From: DASZIT01 sp052143315
GTDB taxonomy: Bacteria > Actinomycetota > Acidimicrobiia > Acidimicrobiales > RAAP-2
Direction: 5' to 3'
Assembly (NCBI GenBank): GCA_052143315.1
Contig: JBKQTE010000092.1
Location: forward strand, 7,159-71,158
Length of the DNA stretch: 64,000 nucleotides
The notes under the pieces: generated by a model
Told to the model about the DNA's origin: nothing
What the model saw: only the letters and a program-made list of their open reading frames with translations
Databases searched by the model: none
Translations under genes and position numbers: made by a program
Part shown: one piece after another, positions 26,137 to 34,232 of the stretch
Position numbering within the stretch: position 1 is the first letter of the stretch
How the letters are laid out: each line of letters starts with the position of its first letter

Positions 26137-27282
26137 ATGATGGACGTGGGCGATGAGGTGGTCATCGATCGTGACGGTCTGGACGCGCTCATCGCCACCC
26201 TCCGGGCGCGGGGATACCGGGCGCTGGGACCGGTCGTCCGCCACGGGGCCATCGTGCACGGCGAGGTGTCCCGGTCCGGTGACCTCCCCCTCGGCTGGCG
26301 CGACCGGCAGGCACCCGGGCTCTACCGGCTCGAACACGGGCAGGGTCCCGAGCTGTTCGAGTGGGCGGTGGGGCCGGCCTCGTGGAAGTCGGAGTTCTTC
26401 GCTCCCGAGGAGGTGGTGTGGCGGGCCTCGGTCACCGACGACCAGGTGACCATCACCGAGCCCGAGCCCGCCGGACCGCCAATCGCCATCATCGGGGCCC
26501 GACCCTGCGAGCTGGCCGCCCTCGGAGTGCTCGACGGCGTGCTGGGGGACGGGGCCGTGCCCGACGATCGGTACGCCGCACGACGTGACGGCGCCTTGGT
26601 GGTGGCGGTCGAGTGCGGCGCACCGGCGGCCACCTGCTTCTGTACGTCGATGGGGACCGGCCCCTCCGCCGACCACGGATTCGACTTGTCCTTGACCGAG
26701 CTGACGGAAGGCGGGCACCGGTTCCACGCCCGGATCGGGTCCCCGGCCGGGGCCGAGCTGGTCGCCCGGCTCCCCCACCGGCCGGTCGGTGCCGACGAGA
26801 CGAGGCAACGAGGAGAGGTCCTGGCCGGAGCCGAGGCCCGGATGGGACGCGTCCTCGACACCGAGGGGCTACCCGCGCTCCTCGATCGCAACCTCGAGCA
26901 CCCGCGCTGGGAGTCGGTCGCCGAGCGCTGCCTGTCCTGCGGCAACTGCACGCTGGTCTGTCCGACCTGCTTCTGCAGCGACGTCAAGGACGTCACCGAC
27001 GTCTCCGGCACGGTCGAGCGGCAACGGCGGTGGGCCTCGTGCTTCGACCTGGACCACTCCTACCTCCACGGAGGGACGGTCCGGCCGACCACCGCCTCGC
27101 GCTACCGCCAGTGGATGACCCACAAGCTGTCCACCTGGTGGGACCAGTTCGGCGAGTCGGGTTGCGTGGGCTGCGGGCGGTGCATCGCCTGGTGCCCGGT
27201 CGGCATCGATCTCACCGAGGAGGCCGCAGCCATCCGTGCCACCGACGGCGCCCCGGCCGCTGTGGCGGCGGGGGCACCATGA
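26137..27282 (+). CDS. hyhB: Group 3b [NiFe] hydrogenase, iron-sulfur beta subunit
   Basis: A 381-residue subunit passing electrons between the FAD/NAD(P) subunit and the small subunit of a soluble bidirectional hydrogenase (sulfhydrogenase type). Two ferredoxin-like [4Fe-4S] motifs are present: CLSCGNCTLVCP from Cys265 and CVGCGRCIAWCP from Cys343. GARPCELAALGVLD and CGAPAATCFCTSMGTGP match the family's central domain. The operon order B-cNMP-G-S-L-protease-HypC resembles mycobacterial Hyh loci, where hydrogenase 3 is DosR-controlled. Start ATG 26137 or 26140. Confidence 0.9.
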   Translation: MMDVGDEVVIDRDGLDALIATLRARGYRALGPVVRHGAIVHGEVSRSGDLPLGWRDRQAPGLYRLEHGQGPELFEWAVGPASWKSEFFAPEEVVWRASVTDDQVTITEPEPAGPPIAIIGARPCELAALGVLDGVLGDGAVPDDRYAARRDGALVVAVECGAPAATCFCTSMGTGPSADHGFDLSLTELTEGGHRFHARIGSPAGAELVARLPHRPVGADETRQRGEVLAGAEARMGRVLDTEGLPALLDRNLEHPRWESVAERCLSCGNCTLVCPTCFCSDVKDVTDVSGTVERQRRWASCFDLDHSYLHGGTVRPTTASRYRQWMTHKLSTWWDQFGESGCVGCGRCIAWCPVGIDLTEEAAAIRATDGAPAAVAAGAP

Positions 27283-27755
27283 CCGGATCGCTGGAACAGT
27301 CGCTCGCCGCCCACCCCTTCCTCACCGGGCTTCCCGACGGGACGGTGGAGCTCATCGCCCGATGTGCCCGCCGCGCCACCTTCGACACCGGCGCCTACCT
27401 CGTCAACGAAGGCGAGGAGGCCGACACGCTGTACCTGGTCGAGCAGGGCCGGGTGGCCGTCGAGGTCCACGGACCGTCCCGGGGGAGCCTGGTCATCGAG
27501 ACGGTCGAGGCTGGCCACGTGGTGGGGCTGTCGTGGCTGGCGCCCCCCTTCCGCTGGCACTTCGACGTGCGGGCCCTTACGCCGGTGTCGACCGTGGCCA
27601 TCGACAGGGACGGGCTGCGGGCCGAGCTCGAAGAGCATCCGGCCATCGGCTACGCCCTGCTCGAGCGCCTCGTCTCGGTGCTCCTCGGGCGGCTGCAGGC
27701 GACCCGGGTGCGGCTTCTCGACCTCTACGGGCTCGGCGATGACGACGCTCACTGA
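27279..27755 (+). CDS. Stand-alone cyclic-nucleotide-binding domain protein
   Basis: A 158-residue protein consisting of one cNMP-binding (Crp-type) beta-roll: ATFDTGAYLVNEGEEADTLYLVEQGRVAVEV, then GHVVGLSWL, then a C helix. No helix-turn-helix follows, so it cannot be an ordinary Crp regulator. The phosphate-binding cassette consensus (GE-RSA) is not clearly present, so nucleotide binding is doubtful. It overlaps hyhB by 4 bp and hyhG by 17 bp. A gene of this kind occurs in the same place in mycobacterial group 3b loci, suggesting a conserved but undefined role in hydrogenase control or assembly. Confidence 0.8.
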   Translation: MTGSLEQSLAAHPFLTGLPDGTVELIARCARRATFDTGAYLVNEGEEADTLYLVEQGRVAVEVHGPSRGSLVIETVEAGHVVGLSWLAPPFRWHFDVRALTPVSTVAIDRDGLRAELEEHPAIGYALLERLVSVLLGRLQATRVRLLDLYGLGDDDAH

Positions 27756-28605
27756 ACCGGCGCCGGCCCCTTCCCACGGGCCGCTGACCCCGGACATCTA
27801 CCGGGTCACCGGGCGCCGGGCGGAGGTCGGCGACGTGGTCACCCTGGCCCTCGAGCGGGCCGGTGGCGGAACGGCGACGGGCTTCGCTCACGGCCAGTTC
27901 AACATGGTCACCGCCTTCGGCGTGGGGGAGGTGGCCATCTCGGTCTCCAGCGCCCCTGGCTCCCCGGGCCCGATCGAGCACACCATCCGGGACGTGGGGG
28001 CGGTGACCCATGCGCTGTGCTCCGCTCCGGTCGGCGCCCTGGTCGGCGTGCGCGGGCCGTTCGGTACCGGCTGGGGCGTCGATGACATCGCCGACGGCGA
28101 CGACGTGGTGGTGGTCGCCGGCGGCATCGGGCTGGCACCGTTGCGGGGGGCCGTCTCCCACCTGGTGGACCGGGTGCAGGCCGGCCGGGGTCGGTTGTTC
28201 GTGGTGGCCGGGGCGCGCTCGCCCGACCAGGTGCTCTTCGCCAAGGATCTCGACGCCTGGCAACGGGCCGGCGCCCACGTGGAGGTGACCGTCGACATCG
28301 CCTCCCCGTCCTGGTCGGGACCGGTCGGCGTGGTCACCACCCTGCTCGCCGGGCTGCCGTGCGATCCGGCCCGGACGGTGGCGCTCACCTGCGGGCCGGA
28401 GATCATGATGCGCTTCACCGCCCGTGCCCTGGTCGACCGCGGCGTCGACCCGGGCCGCATCCGGGTCTCACTGGAGCGGAACATGCAGTGCGCCATCGGA
28501 CTGTGCGGTCACTGCCAGCTGGGTCCGCTGCTGGTCTGCCGGGACGGGCCGGTCGTCCCCTACGGGGGCACGGCCGACTCGCTGTTCATGGAGCGTCAAC
28601 GATGA
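27739..28605 (+). CDS. hyhG: Group 3b hydrogenase FAD/NAD(P)-binding gamma subunit
   Basis: A 288-residue ferredoxin-NADP reductase-type subunit that exchanges electrons with NAD(P)(H). The flavin-binding beta-barrel occupies residues 15-110 (with GQFNMVTAFGVGE and FGTGWGV), and the pyridine-nucleotide domain follows (VVVVAGGIGLAPLRG, TCGPEIMMRF). The C-terminus holds CAIGLCGHCQLGPLLVC, four cysteines for a [2Fe-2S] cluster. ATG 27739 starts inside the cNMP gene; the 3' end overlaps hyhS by 4 bp. Choice of NADP over NAD is family knowledge, not read here. Confidence 0.9.
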   Translation: MTTLTEPAPAPSHGPLTPDIYRVTGRRAEVGDVVTLALERAGGGTATGFAHGQFNMVTAFGVGEVAISVSSAPGSPGPIEHTIRDVGAVTHALCSAPVGALVGVRGPFGTGWGVDDIADGDDVVVVAGGIGLAPLRGAVSHLVDRVQAGRGRLFVVAGARSPDQVLFAKDLDAWQRAGAHVEVTVDIASPSWSGPVGVVTTLLAGLPCDPARTVALTCGPEIMMRFTARALVDRGVDPGRIRVSLERNMQCAIGLCGHCQLGPLLVCRDGPVVPYGGTADSLFMERQR

Positions 28606-29417
28606 TCGACCGTCGCCCCACCCTTGCCATCTGGAAGTTCGCCTCGTGCGACGGCTGCCAACTCAGCCTCCTCGACTGCGAGGACGAGCTGCTGGCCGTA
28701 GCCGGCGCAGTCCGGATCGCCGAATTCAACGAGATGTCCCGTACCCACGTCCAGGGGCCCTATGACGTGTCACTGGTGGAGGGCTCGATCACCACCGAGG
28801 CGGACGCGGCCCGGATCCGCGAGGTGCGCCGGTCCTCGCGACGACTGGTCACCATCGGGGCGTGCGCCTCGGCCGGGGGGATCCAGGCCCTGCGCAATTC
28901 GGCGGAGGACGGTGCCTACGTGGACGCGGTCTACGCCCATCCCGAGTACATCGCCTCGCTGGCCACCTCCACGCCCATCTCCGCCCACGTGCCGGTCGAC
29001 CTGGAGCTCCAGGGCTGCCCCATCGACCGGCACCAGCTGCTCGAGGTGATCACCGCCGAACTGGCAGGCCGCAAGGCGGTCATCCCGGGCCACAGCGTGT
29101 GCCAGCAGTGCAAGGGCCGGGGCACGGTCTGCCTCCTCGTCTCCGAGGGTACCGCCTGCCTCGGACCGGTGACCCGTGCCGGATGCGGGGCACTGTGCCC
29201 GTCGATCGGCCGCGGCTGCTTCGGCTGCTTCGGTCCGTCCGAGGGGGCGAACCCGGGTTCACTGTCCGGGCACCTGGTCGACCAGGGCCTGGCGCCGAGG
29301 GACGCCTCGCGGCTGTTCGCCACCTTCTACGTCGGCAACCCGATCTTCGGCGACGAGTCTGCCGCCCTGGCCGGCCTGGACGGCGCACCCGCCTCCGGCA
29401 CCGAGGAGACCCCGTGA
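28602..29417 (+). CDS. hyhS: Group 3b [NiFe] hydrogenase small subunit (delta)
   Basis: A 271-residue small subunit carrying the Fe-S relay next to the Ni-Fe site. The proximal cluster cysteines appear as ASCDGCQLSLLDCED near residue 15, VTIGACASAGGIQ, and LQGCPI. More cysteines in HSVCQQCKGRG..VC and GCGALCPSIGRGCFGCFGP would hold the other clusters. There is no twin-arginine leader, so the enzyme stays in the cytoplasm, as group 3 enzymes do. It overlaps hyhG (ATGA) and hyhL (GTGA) by 4 bp each. Confidence 0.92.
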   Translation: MIDRRPTLAIWKFASCDGCQLSLLDCEDELLAVAGAVRIAEFNEMSRTHVQGPYDVSLVEGSITTEADAARIREVRRSSRRLVTIGACASAGGIQALRNSAEDGAYVDAVYAHPEYIASLATSTPISAHVPVDLELQGCPIDRHQLLEVITAELAGRKAVIPGHSVCQQCKGRGTVCLLVSEGTACLGPVTRAGCGALCPSIGRGCFGCFGPSEGANPGSLSGHLVDQGLAPRDASRLFATFYVGNPIFGDESAALAGLDGAPASGTEETP

Positions 29418-30718
29418 CCCACGGATCGGGAGCGCACCGCACGGTGGCGGTCGAGGGGCTGGCCCGGGTGGAGGGGGAGGGATCGCTCCGGGTGGAGGTG
29501 CGCGACGGCGTGGTGGGGGACGTCGCCCTCTCCATCTTCGAACCACCCAGGTTCTTCGAGGCCATGTTGGAGGGAAGGAGGGCCAGCGAGGCACCGGACA
29601 TCACGGCACGGATCTGTGGCATCTGCCCGGTGGCCTACCAGATGAGCGCCTGCGCGGCGGTGGAGGACGCCTGTGGGGTGGAGGTGGGTGATCGGATCAC
29701 CGCCCTGCGACGCCTCCTCTACTGTGGCGAGTGGATCCAGAGCCACACCCTGCACATCTACCTGCTGCACGCCCCTGACTTCCTGGGCTGCGCCGACGCC
29801 GTCGAGCTGGCCGAGCGGGACCGGGCGGCCGTCGAGCGGGGCCTCGCCCTCAAGCGCACCGGCAACCTGATCATGGAGACCGTCGGTGGACGGGCCATCC
29901 ACCCGGTCAACGTACGGGTGGGAGGGTTCTACCGGGCTCCCACGGTCGACGAGCTGGCCACACTGGTCGATCCGCTCCACCGGGCGCTCGAGGCGGCCTT
30001 GGCCACGGTGGCCTGGGTCGGGAGCTTCGAGTTCCCCGACGTCGACGGGACCTACCGCTTCGTCTCCCTGCGCAGCGCCGGCCGGTATCCGATCGAGTCC
30101 GGCCGGGTCGCCTCGTCCGACGGGCTCGACGTCACCCCGGCCGAGTTCGCCGACCTGGTCACCGAAGAGCAGGTGGCCAGGTCCACCGCCCTCCAGGCCC
30201 GCCTCGAGGGCGGGCTCGCCTACCTCACCGGTCCCCTGGCCCGCTACGCGCTCAACTCCTCCGAGCTCCCCGAGGTGGCCCGCCAGGCCGCCTCCGGTGC
30301 CGGCCTCGGTCCGATCTGCGTCAACCCGTTCCGGAGCATCGTGGTACGGGCGGTGGAGGTGGTCTTCGCCTGCCACGAGGCGCTCAGGCTGATCGCCGCC
30401 TACGAGCCCCCCGACCCGCCCTTCGTCGAACCCCCGTCCCGGGCGGGCGTGGGGACCGGCGCCACCGAGGCCCCCCGCGGGCTCCTGTTCCACCGCTACC
30501 ACCTCGGTGACGACGGGCTGATCCGGACGGCCCGGATCGTGCCGCCCACCTCGCAGAACCAGATCACCATCGAGTCCGACCTCCGCCGGGTGGCCCAGGG
30601 GGCACTCGACCTCCCCGACGACCAGCTGGCCTGGCGCTGCGAACAGGCGGTGCGGAACCACGACCCGTGCATCTCGTGCGCCGCCCACTTCCTCGACGTC
30701 ACGGTGATCAGGACGTGA
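29414..30718 (+). CDS. hyhL: Group 3b [NiFe] hydrogenase large catalytic subunit (alpha)
   Basis: A 434-residue large subunit binding the Ni-Fe(CN)2CO centre. The N-terminal motif RICGIC holds Cys68 and Cys71, followed by PVAYQ (Tyr where many groups have His, as in group 3b). The C-terminal motif DPCISCAAH holds Cys419 and Cys422. A 9-residue tail, FLDVTVIRT, follows His425 and should be cut by the protease encoded next. GTG 29414 overlaps the hyhS stop. In mycobacteria the homologous enzyme evolves H2 during hypoxia; here it probably disposes of NAD(P)H or reduced ferredoxin equivalents. Confidence 0.93.
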   Translation: MTHGSGAHRTVAVEGLARVEGEGSLRVEVRDGVVGDVALSIFEPPRFFEAMLEGRRASEAPDITARICGICPVAYQMSACAAVEDACGVEVGDRITALRRLLYCGEWIQSHTLHIYLLHAPDFLGCADAVELAERDRAAVERGLALKRTGNLIMETVGGRAIHPVNVRVGGFYRAPTVDELATLVDPLHRALEAALATVAWVGSFEFPDVDGTYRFVSLRSAGRYPIESGRVASSDGLDVTPAEFADLVTEEQVARSTALQARLEGGLAYLTGPLARYALNSSELPEVARQAASGAGLGPICVNPFRSIVVRAVEVVFACHEALRLIAAYEPPDPPFVEPPSRAGVGTGATEAPRGLLFHRYHLGDDGLIRTARIVPPTSQNQITIESDLRRVAQGALDLPDDQLAWRCEQAVRNHDPCISCAAHFLDVTVIRT

Positions 30719-31209
30719 GCGGGCCGGCACCACCGCCACCGGCTCCACGGGTGGTGGTGGTGGGGATGGGGAGCGAGTACCGCCGCGACGACGGCGCCGG
30801 TCCGGCGGTGGCCGTCCAGGTCGCCCGCCGCGCCGACGGCGTGGCCGACCTCGGGCCGATCGCCGACCCGCTCGATCTCCTCGGACTGTGGGACGACGCC
30901 GATCTGGCCGTGGTGGTCGATGCCGTGCACTCGGGGGCCGAACCGGGCACCGTTCAGCTCATCGAGATCGGGACCGGGCCCGATGGCGGTTCCCACGGCG
31001 AGCCGTCCTCCGTCTCCAGCACCCACGGGATCGGCCTGGCCGGGGTGCTCCGACTGGCTCGAGCCGTCGACCGGGCGCCGAAGCGGGTGGTGGTGGTGGG
31101 CATCGAGGGGGAGGACTTCGGCCAGGGAGCCGGGCTCAGCCCGGCGGTCGTCCGAGCCGTGCCCCGTGCGGCGTACCAGGTGCTGCAGCTGATCGACGGG
31201 GCCCGCTGA
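30715..31209 (+). CDS. Hydrogenase maturation endopeptidase
   Basis: A 164-residue HyaD/HycI-type protease that removes the C-terminal tail of the large subunit after nickel insertion. VVVVGMGSEYRRDDGAGPAVA holds the usual Asp that recognises nickel (Glu/Asp of the GNxLxxDDG block), VVVDAVHSG the second Asp, and STHGIGLAGVL the conserved His. GTG 30715 overlaps the hyhL stop by 4 bp. Being inside the structural operon, it is presumably dedicated to HyhL. Confidence 0.88.
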   Translation: MSGPAPPPPAPRVVVVGMGSEYRRDDGAGPAVAVQVARRADGVADLGPIADPLDLLGLWDDADLAVVVDAVHSGAEPGTVQLIEIGTGPDGGSHGEPSSVSSTHGIGLAGVLRLARAVDRAPKRVVVVGIEGEDFGQGAGLSPAVVRAVPRAAYQVLQLIDGAR

Positions 31210-31451
31210 TGTGCACCAGTCGCCTGCACCAGGTGGTGGCTCCCGCCGGACCCAGGGCCGTGTCGGTCGCCGATGTCGAGGGCAACCGGCACCAGGTGTC
31301 GCTGCTCGCGCTGGATGGGCCCGCACCGGAGCCGGGCGACTGGGTCGTCGTCCACAGCGGGTACGCCATCGACCGGGTGGGTCCCACCGAAGCCGAGGCG
31401 GTGGTGGCCGAGCTGCGCGCCGCCGGGGTGGTGGAGCGGGGCCGGGACTGA
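31209..31451 (+). CDS. HypC-like maturation chaperone, divergent paralogue
   Basis: An 80-residue HypC/HupF-family protein. It keeps the essential Cys2 (MCTSRLHQVV) and the C-terminal GDWVVVHSGYAIDRVG block, but the usual MCLAIP start has diverged. HypC-type proteins carry the Fe(CN)2CO unit to the large subunit. A canonical HypC is encoded at 53179, so this copy is probably specific for HyhL. ATG 31209 overlaps the protease stop (TGATG), and it ends the hydrogenase operon. Confidence 0.8.
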   Translation: MCTSRLHQVVAPAGPRAVSVADVEGNRHQVSLLALDGPAPEPGDWVVVHSGYAIDRVGPTEAEAVVAELRAAGVVERGRD

Positions 31452-31462
31452 CCGGCCACCGC

Positions 31463-31477
31463 GTGACTTTCGGCCCT
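31463..31477 (+). promoter_or_regulatory. DosR-type box, CO dehydrogenase operon
   Basis: GTGACTTTCGGCCCT lies 74 bp before the cooF start and just after the hypC-like stop. It fits GGGACTT-type DosR half-site spacing with one change (T at position 2). The gap of 100 bp between the operons also contains the GAAAGGAG ribosome site of cooF. Confidence 0.72.
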
Positions 31478-31551
31478 AGCTACGGGTACGGCTCCCTTGA
31501 AGACTGGTCGTAGGAGGGCGTACCGGCGCCCGGTCACGAAAGGAGCCACTC

Positions 31552-32274
31552 GTGCGATCCGTGTTCATCAATCCCGAACGGTGCATCGGTTGCCTCCAGT
31601 GCGAGCTTGCCTGTGCGGTGGAGCACTCCACCAGCCAGGCCGAGGGCCGGGCGTTCCTCGAGATTCCGATCCCCCGAAAGCGGGTGCACGTCGAGGCGGG
31701 CCCGACGCCGACCTTCAGCTTCCCCAACCGCTGCCGGCACTGCGACCCGGCGCCCTGTCTCCAGGTCTGTCCGAGCGGCGCCATCACCCGGGACGACGAG
31801 CTCGGGCTGGTGCTGGTGGAGCCGAAGCGGTGCATCGGCTGCGCCATGTGCGCGGTGGTATGCCCCTTCGACGTCGTCACCTTCCACCCGTTGGCCGACG
31901 GGCCCGGGCCCGAGGTCGCCGTGGCCGTGAAGTGCGACGGGTGCGTGGACCGGTTGCGTCGGGGCGAGTCGCCGGCGTGCAGTGAGGTCTGCAAGGTCGA
32001 CGCCCTGGTCTTCGGGGAACTGAACGAACTGGTAGCCGCCGGCCGGCTACGGGAGACCGGCGCGGTCCTGGCCGCCGCCGGTGCCACCCCGACCGCCCTG
32101 CCCGGCGGGGACCCACTAGCCGGTTGGCGGGCGTGGGGTGGGGCACGACAGGCGGCGGCATTGGCCGCCGCCGGCTGGGCCCCCGACCGGCTCGGTTCGA
32201 ACGGTACCGCGCGCAACGGTGATGCCGAGGGCCAGCCCCCGACCGGAGGCGAGAACAAGGGAGAACGACAATGA
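31552..32274 (+). CDS. cooF: CooF-like multi-cluster ferredoxin
   Basis: A 240-residue iron-sulfur protein that accepts electrons from the Ni-CO dehydrogenase. Four cysteine sets are visible: CIGCLQCELAC, CRHCDPAPCLQVC, CIGCAMCAVVC and CDGCVDRL..C..VC, the CooF/HycB layout of four [4Fe-4S] clusters. The last 70 residues are an Ala/Gly-rich extension not usual in CooF. It starts at GTG 31552 after GAAAGGAG and overlaps cooS by 4 bp. Its partner downstream may be the hydrogenase, the flavoprotein at 35108, or both. Confidence 0.88.
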   Translation: MRSVFINPERCIGCLQCELACAVEHSTSQAEGRAFLEIPIPRKRVHVEAGPTPTFSFPNRCRHCDPAPCLQVCPSGAITRDDELGLVLVEPKRCIGCAMCAVVCPFDVVTFHPLADGPGPEVAVAVKCDGCVDRLRRGESPACSEVCKVDALVFGELNELVAAGRLRETGAVLAAAGATPTALPGGDPLAGWRAWGGARQAAALAAAGWAPDRLGSNGTARNGDAEGQPPTGGENKGERQ

Positions 32275-34229
32275 GTGGAACCAACGGGAACGGCCGGGCA
32301 CGGCGTCTGACCATCAATGCGGACGCCCAGGCGATGATCGACATCGCCGCCCGCGAGGGCATCGAGACGGTCTGGGACCGCCTGGAGGCCCAACAGCCGC
32401 AGTGCGGCTACTGCGCCCTCGGGCTGAGCTGCCGGAACTGCGCCATGGGTCCGTGTCGCATCGACCCGTTCGGGGAGGGTCCCCAGAAGGGTGTGTGCGG
32501 GGCGGACGCCGACGTCATTGTGGCTCGCAATCTGGGCCGGACCATCGCCGCCGGCTCCTCGTCGCACTCCGATCACGGCCGGGACATCCTGGAGACGTTT
32601 GCGGCCCTGGCCCGAGGTGACACCACCGGGTACCGGATCGCCGACGAGGAGAAGCTACGGCGGCTGGCCGGCGAGGTCGGCGTGGCCACCGAGGGCCGCT
32701 CCGCCCAGGACGTGGCCGTGGACTTGGCCGACGTCCTCCTCGACGACTACGGGACGAGGCGTGGTTCGCTCTCCTTCACCGCCCGGGCTCCCGAGGTACG
32801 GCGCGCCCTGTGGGACAAGCTCGGGATCACCCCGAGGGGCATCGACCGTGAGAACGTCGAGATGCTCCACCGGACCCACATGGGGGTGGACAACGACTAC
32901 GTGAACACCCTGCTCCACGCCTTGCGGACCGGGCTGGCGGACGGGTGGGGCGGGTCGATGATCGCCACCGAGCTCTCCGACGTCATGTTCGGCACGCCGG
33001 CCCCGGTGATGTCCGAGGTCAACCTGGGCGTGCTGCGGACCGACCAGGTCAACATCGCCATGCACGGTCACAACCCGATGCTCTCCGACGTGATCGTGGC
33101 GGCCGCCCAGGATCCCGAGCTCGTCGAGCTGGCCGGCTCCCTCGGTGCCACCGGTATCAACGTGGTCGGGCTCTGCTGCACGGGCAACGAGATGCTCATG
33201 CGGCGGGGCGTGCCCATGGCCGGCAACCACCTCATGCAGGAGCTGGTCCTGATCACCGGGGCACTCGAGGCGATGGTGGTCGACTACCAGTGCATCATGC
33301 CGTCCATCGTCGACGTGGCGAAGTGCTACCACACCAAGGTCATCTCGACGTCGGACAAGGCCAAGTTCACCGGGGCCACCCACATCTCCTTCGATCCGCA
33401 CCACGGCGCCGACATCGCCCACCGGATCGTCCGGATGGCCGTTGAGGCCTACGCCGACCGCAACCACGAGCGGGTGAGGATCCCCGGCGAGCCCGTGCGC
33501 ATGATGGGCGGCTTCTCGGTGGAGGCGATCCTGGGCGCGCTCGGGGGGACCCCCAAGCCCCTGGTCGACGCCATCGCCGCCGGGACCATCCGCGGGGCGG
33601 TGGCCGTGGTCGGCTGCAACAACCCGAAGCTCCCCCAGGACCTCGAGCACATCGAGCTAACCCGGCGGCTTATCGAGAACGACGTCCTCGTCCTGGTGAC
33701 CGGGTGCGCGGCGGTGGCCAACGGCAAGGCGGGCCACATGGTCCCCGAGGCCGCCTCCATGGCCGGACCCGGTCTTCGCTCGGTCTGCGAGGCGCTGGGC
33801 ATCCCCCCGGTGCTGCACATGGGGAGCTGCGTGGACAACAGCCGGGTGATCGTGCTGGCGGCGGCGCTGGCCGACGCGCTGGGCGTGGACATCGACCGGC
33901 TGCCGTTGGCCGGGGCCGCCCCCGAGTGGTACTCGGAGAAGGCGGTGGCCATCGGCTCCTACGTGGTCGCCTCCGGCATCACCACGGTGCTGGGGGTGCA
34001 GCCGGCCATCTTCGGCAGCCCCCACGTGGTGGACCTGCTGGCCGGGGGCCTCGACGACGTGGTGGGGGCCAAGTTCGTCGTCGAGCCGGACCCGGCCGAG
34101 GCCGCGCTCTGGATCCGCCGTCACATCGAGGCCAAGCGCGCCGACCTCGGCCTGCCCTCGACCGAGATCGGACCGGAGGGTACCGCCTCGACGGCGCCGA
34201 CCCCAGTGGCCACCGGAACGGGGGCCTGA
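32271..34229 (+). CDS. cooS: Anaerobic Ni-containing CO dehydrogenase catalytic subunit
   Basis: A 652-residue homodimeric enzyme interconverting CO + H2O and CO2 + 2H+ + 2e-. C-cluster ligands match Carboxydothermus CODH-II: His267 in HGHNPMLSD and cysteines in GLCCTGNE, DYQCIMPS, VVGCNN, VTGCAAV and GSCVDNSR. Lys in EKAVAIG is kept. B-cluster cysteines are 54, 57, 62 and 76. The D-cluster is unusual: Cys45 and Cys48 form CX2C, while the expected CX7C partner is Ser53. CX2C is associated with a [2Fe-2S] D-cluster, as in the more oxygen-resistant Desulfovibrio vulgaris enzyme. No acetyl-CoA synthase is present, so this is not a Wood-Ljungdahl enzyme. Confidence 0.95.
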   Translation: MSGTNGNGRARRLTINADAQAMIDIAAREGIETVWDRLEAQQPQCGYCALGLSCRNCAMGPCRIDPFGEGPQKGVCGADADVIVARNLGRTIAAGSSSHSDHGRDILETFAALARGDTTGYRIADEEKLRRLAGEVGVATEGRSAQDVAVDLADVLLDDYGTRRGSLSFTARAPEVRRALWDKLGITPRGIDRENVEMLHRTHMGVDNDYVNTLLHALRTGLADGWGGSMIATELSDVMFGTPAPVMSEVNLGVLRTDQVNIAMHGHNPMLSDVIVAAAQDPELVELAGSLGATGINVVGLCCTGNEMLMRRGVPMAGNHLMQELVLITGALEAMVVDYQCIMPSIVDVAKCYHTKVISTSDKAKFTGATHISFDPHHGADIAHRIVRMAVEAYADRNHERVRIPGEPVRMMGGFSVEAILGALGGTPKPLVDAIAAGTIRGAVAVVGCNNPKLPQDLEHIELTRRLIENDVLVLVTGCAAVANGKAGHMVPEAASMAGPGLRSVCEALGIPPVLHMGSCVDNSRVIVLAAALADALGVDIDRLPLAGAAPEWYSEKAVAIGSYVVASGITTVLGVQPAIFGSPHVVDLLAGGLDDVVGAKFVVEPDPAEAALWIRRHIEAKRADLGLPSTEIGPEGTASTAPTPVATGTGA

Positions 34230-34232
34230 GAC

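Noticed and set aside
27279..27755. A Crp/Fnr transcription factor for the hydrogenase operon
   Set aside because: The protein stops after the sensor domain's C helix; there is no helix-turn-helix and no Fnr-type cysteine set.
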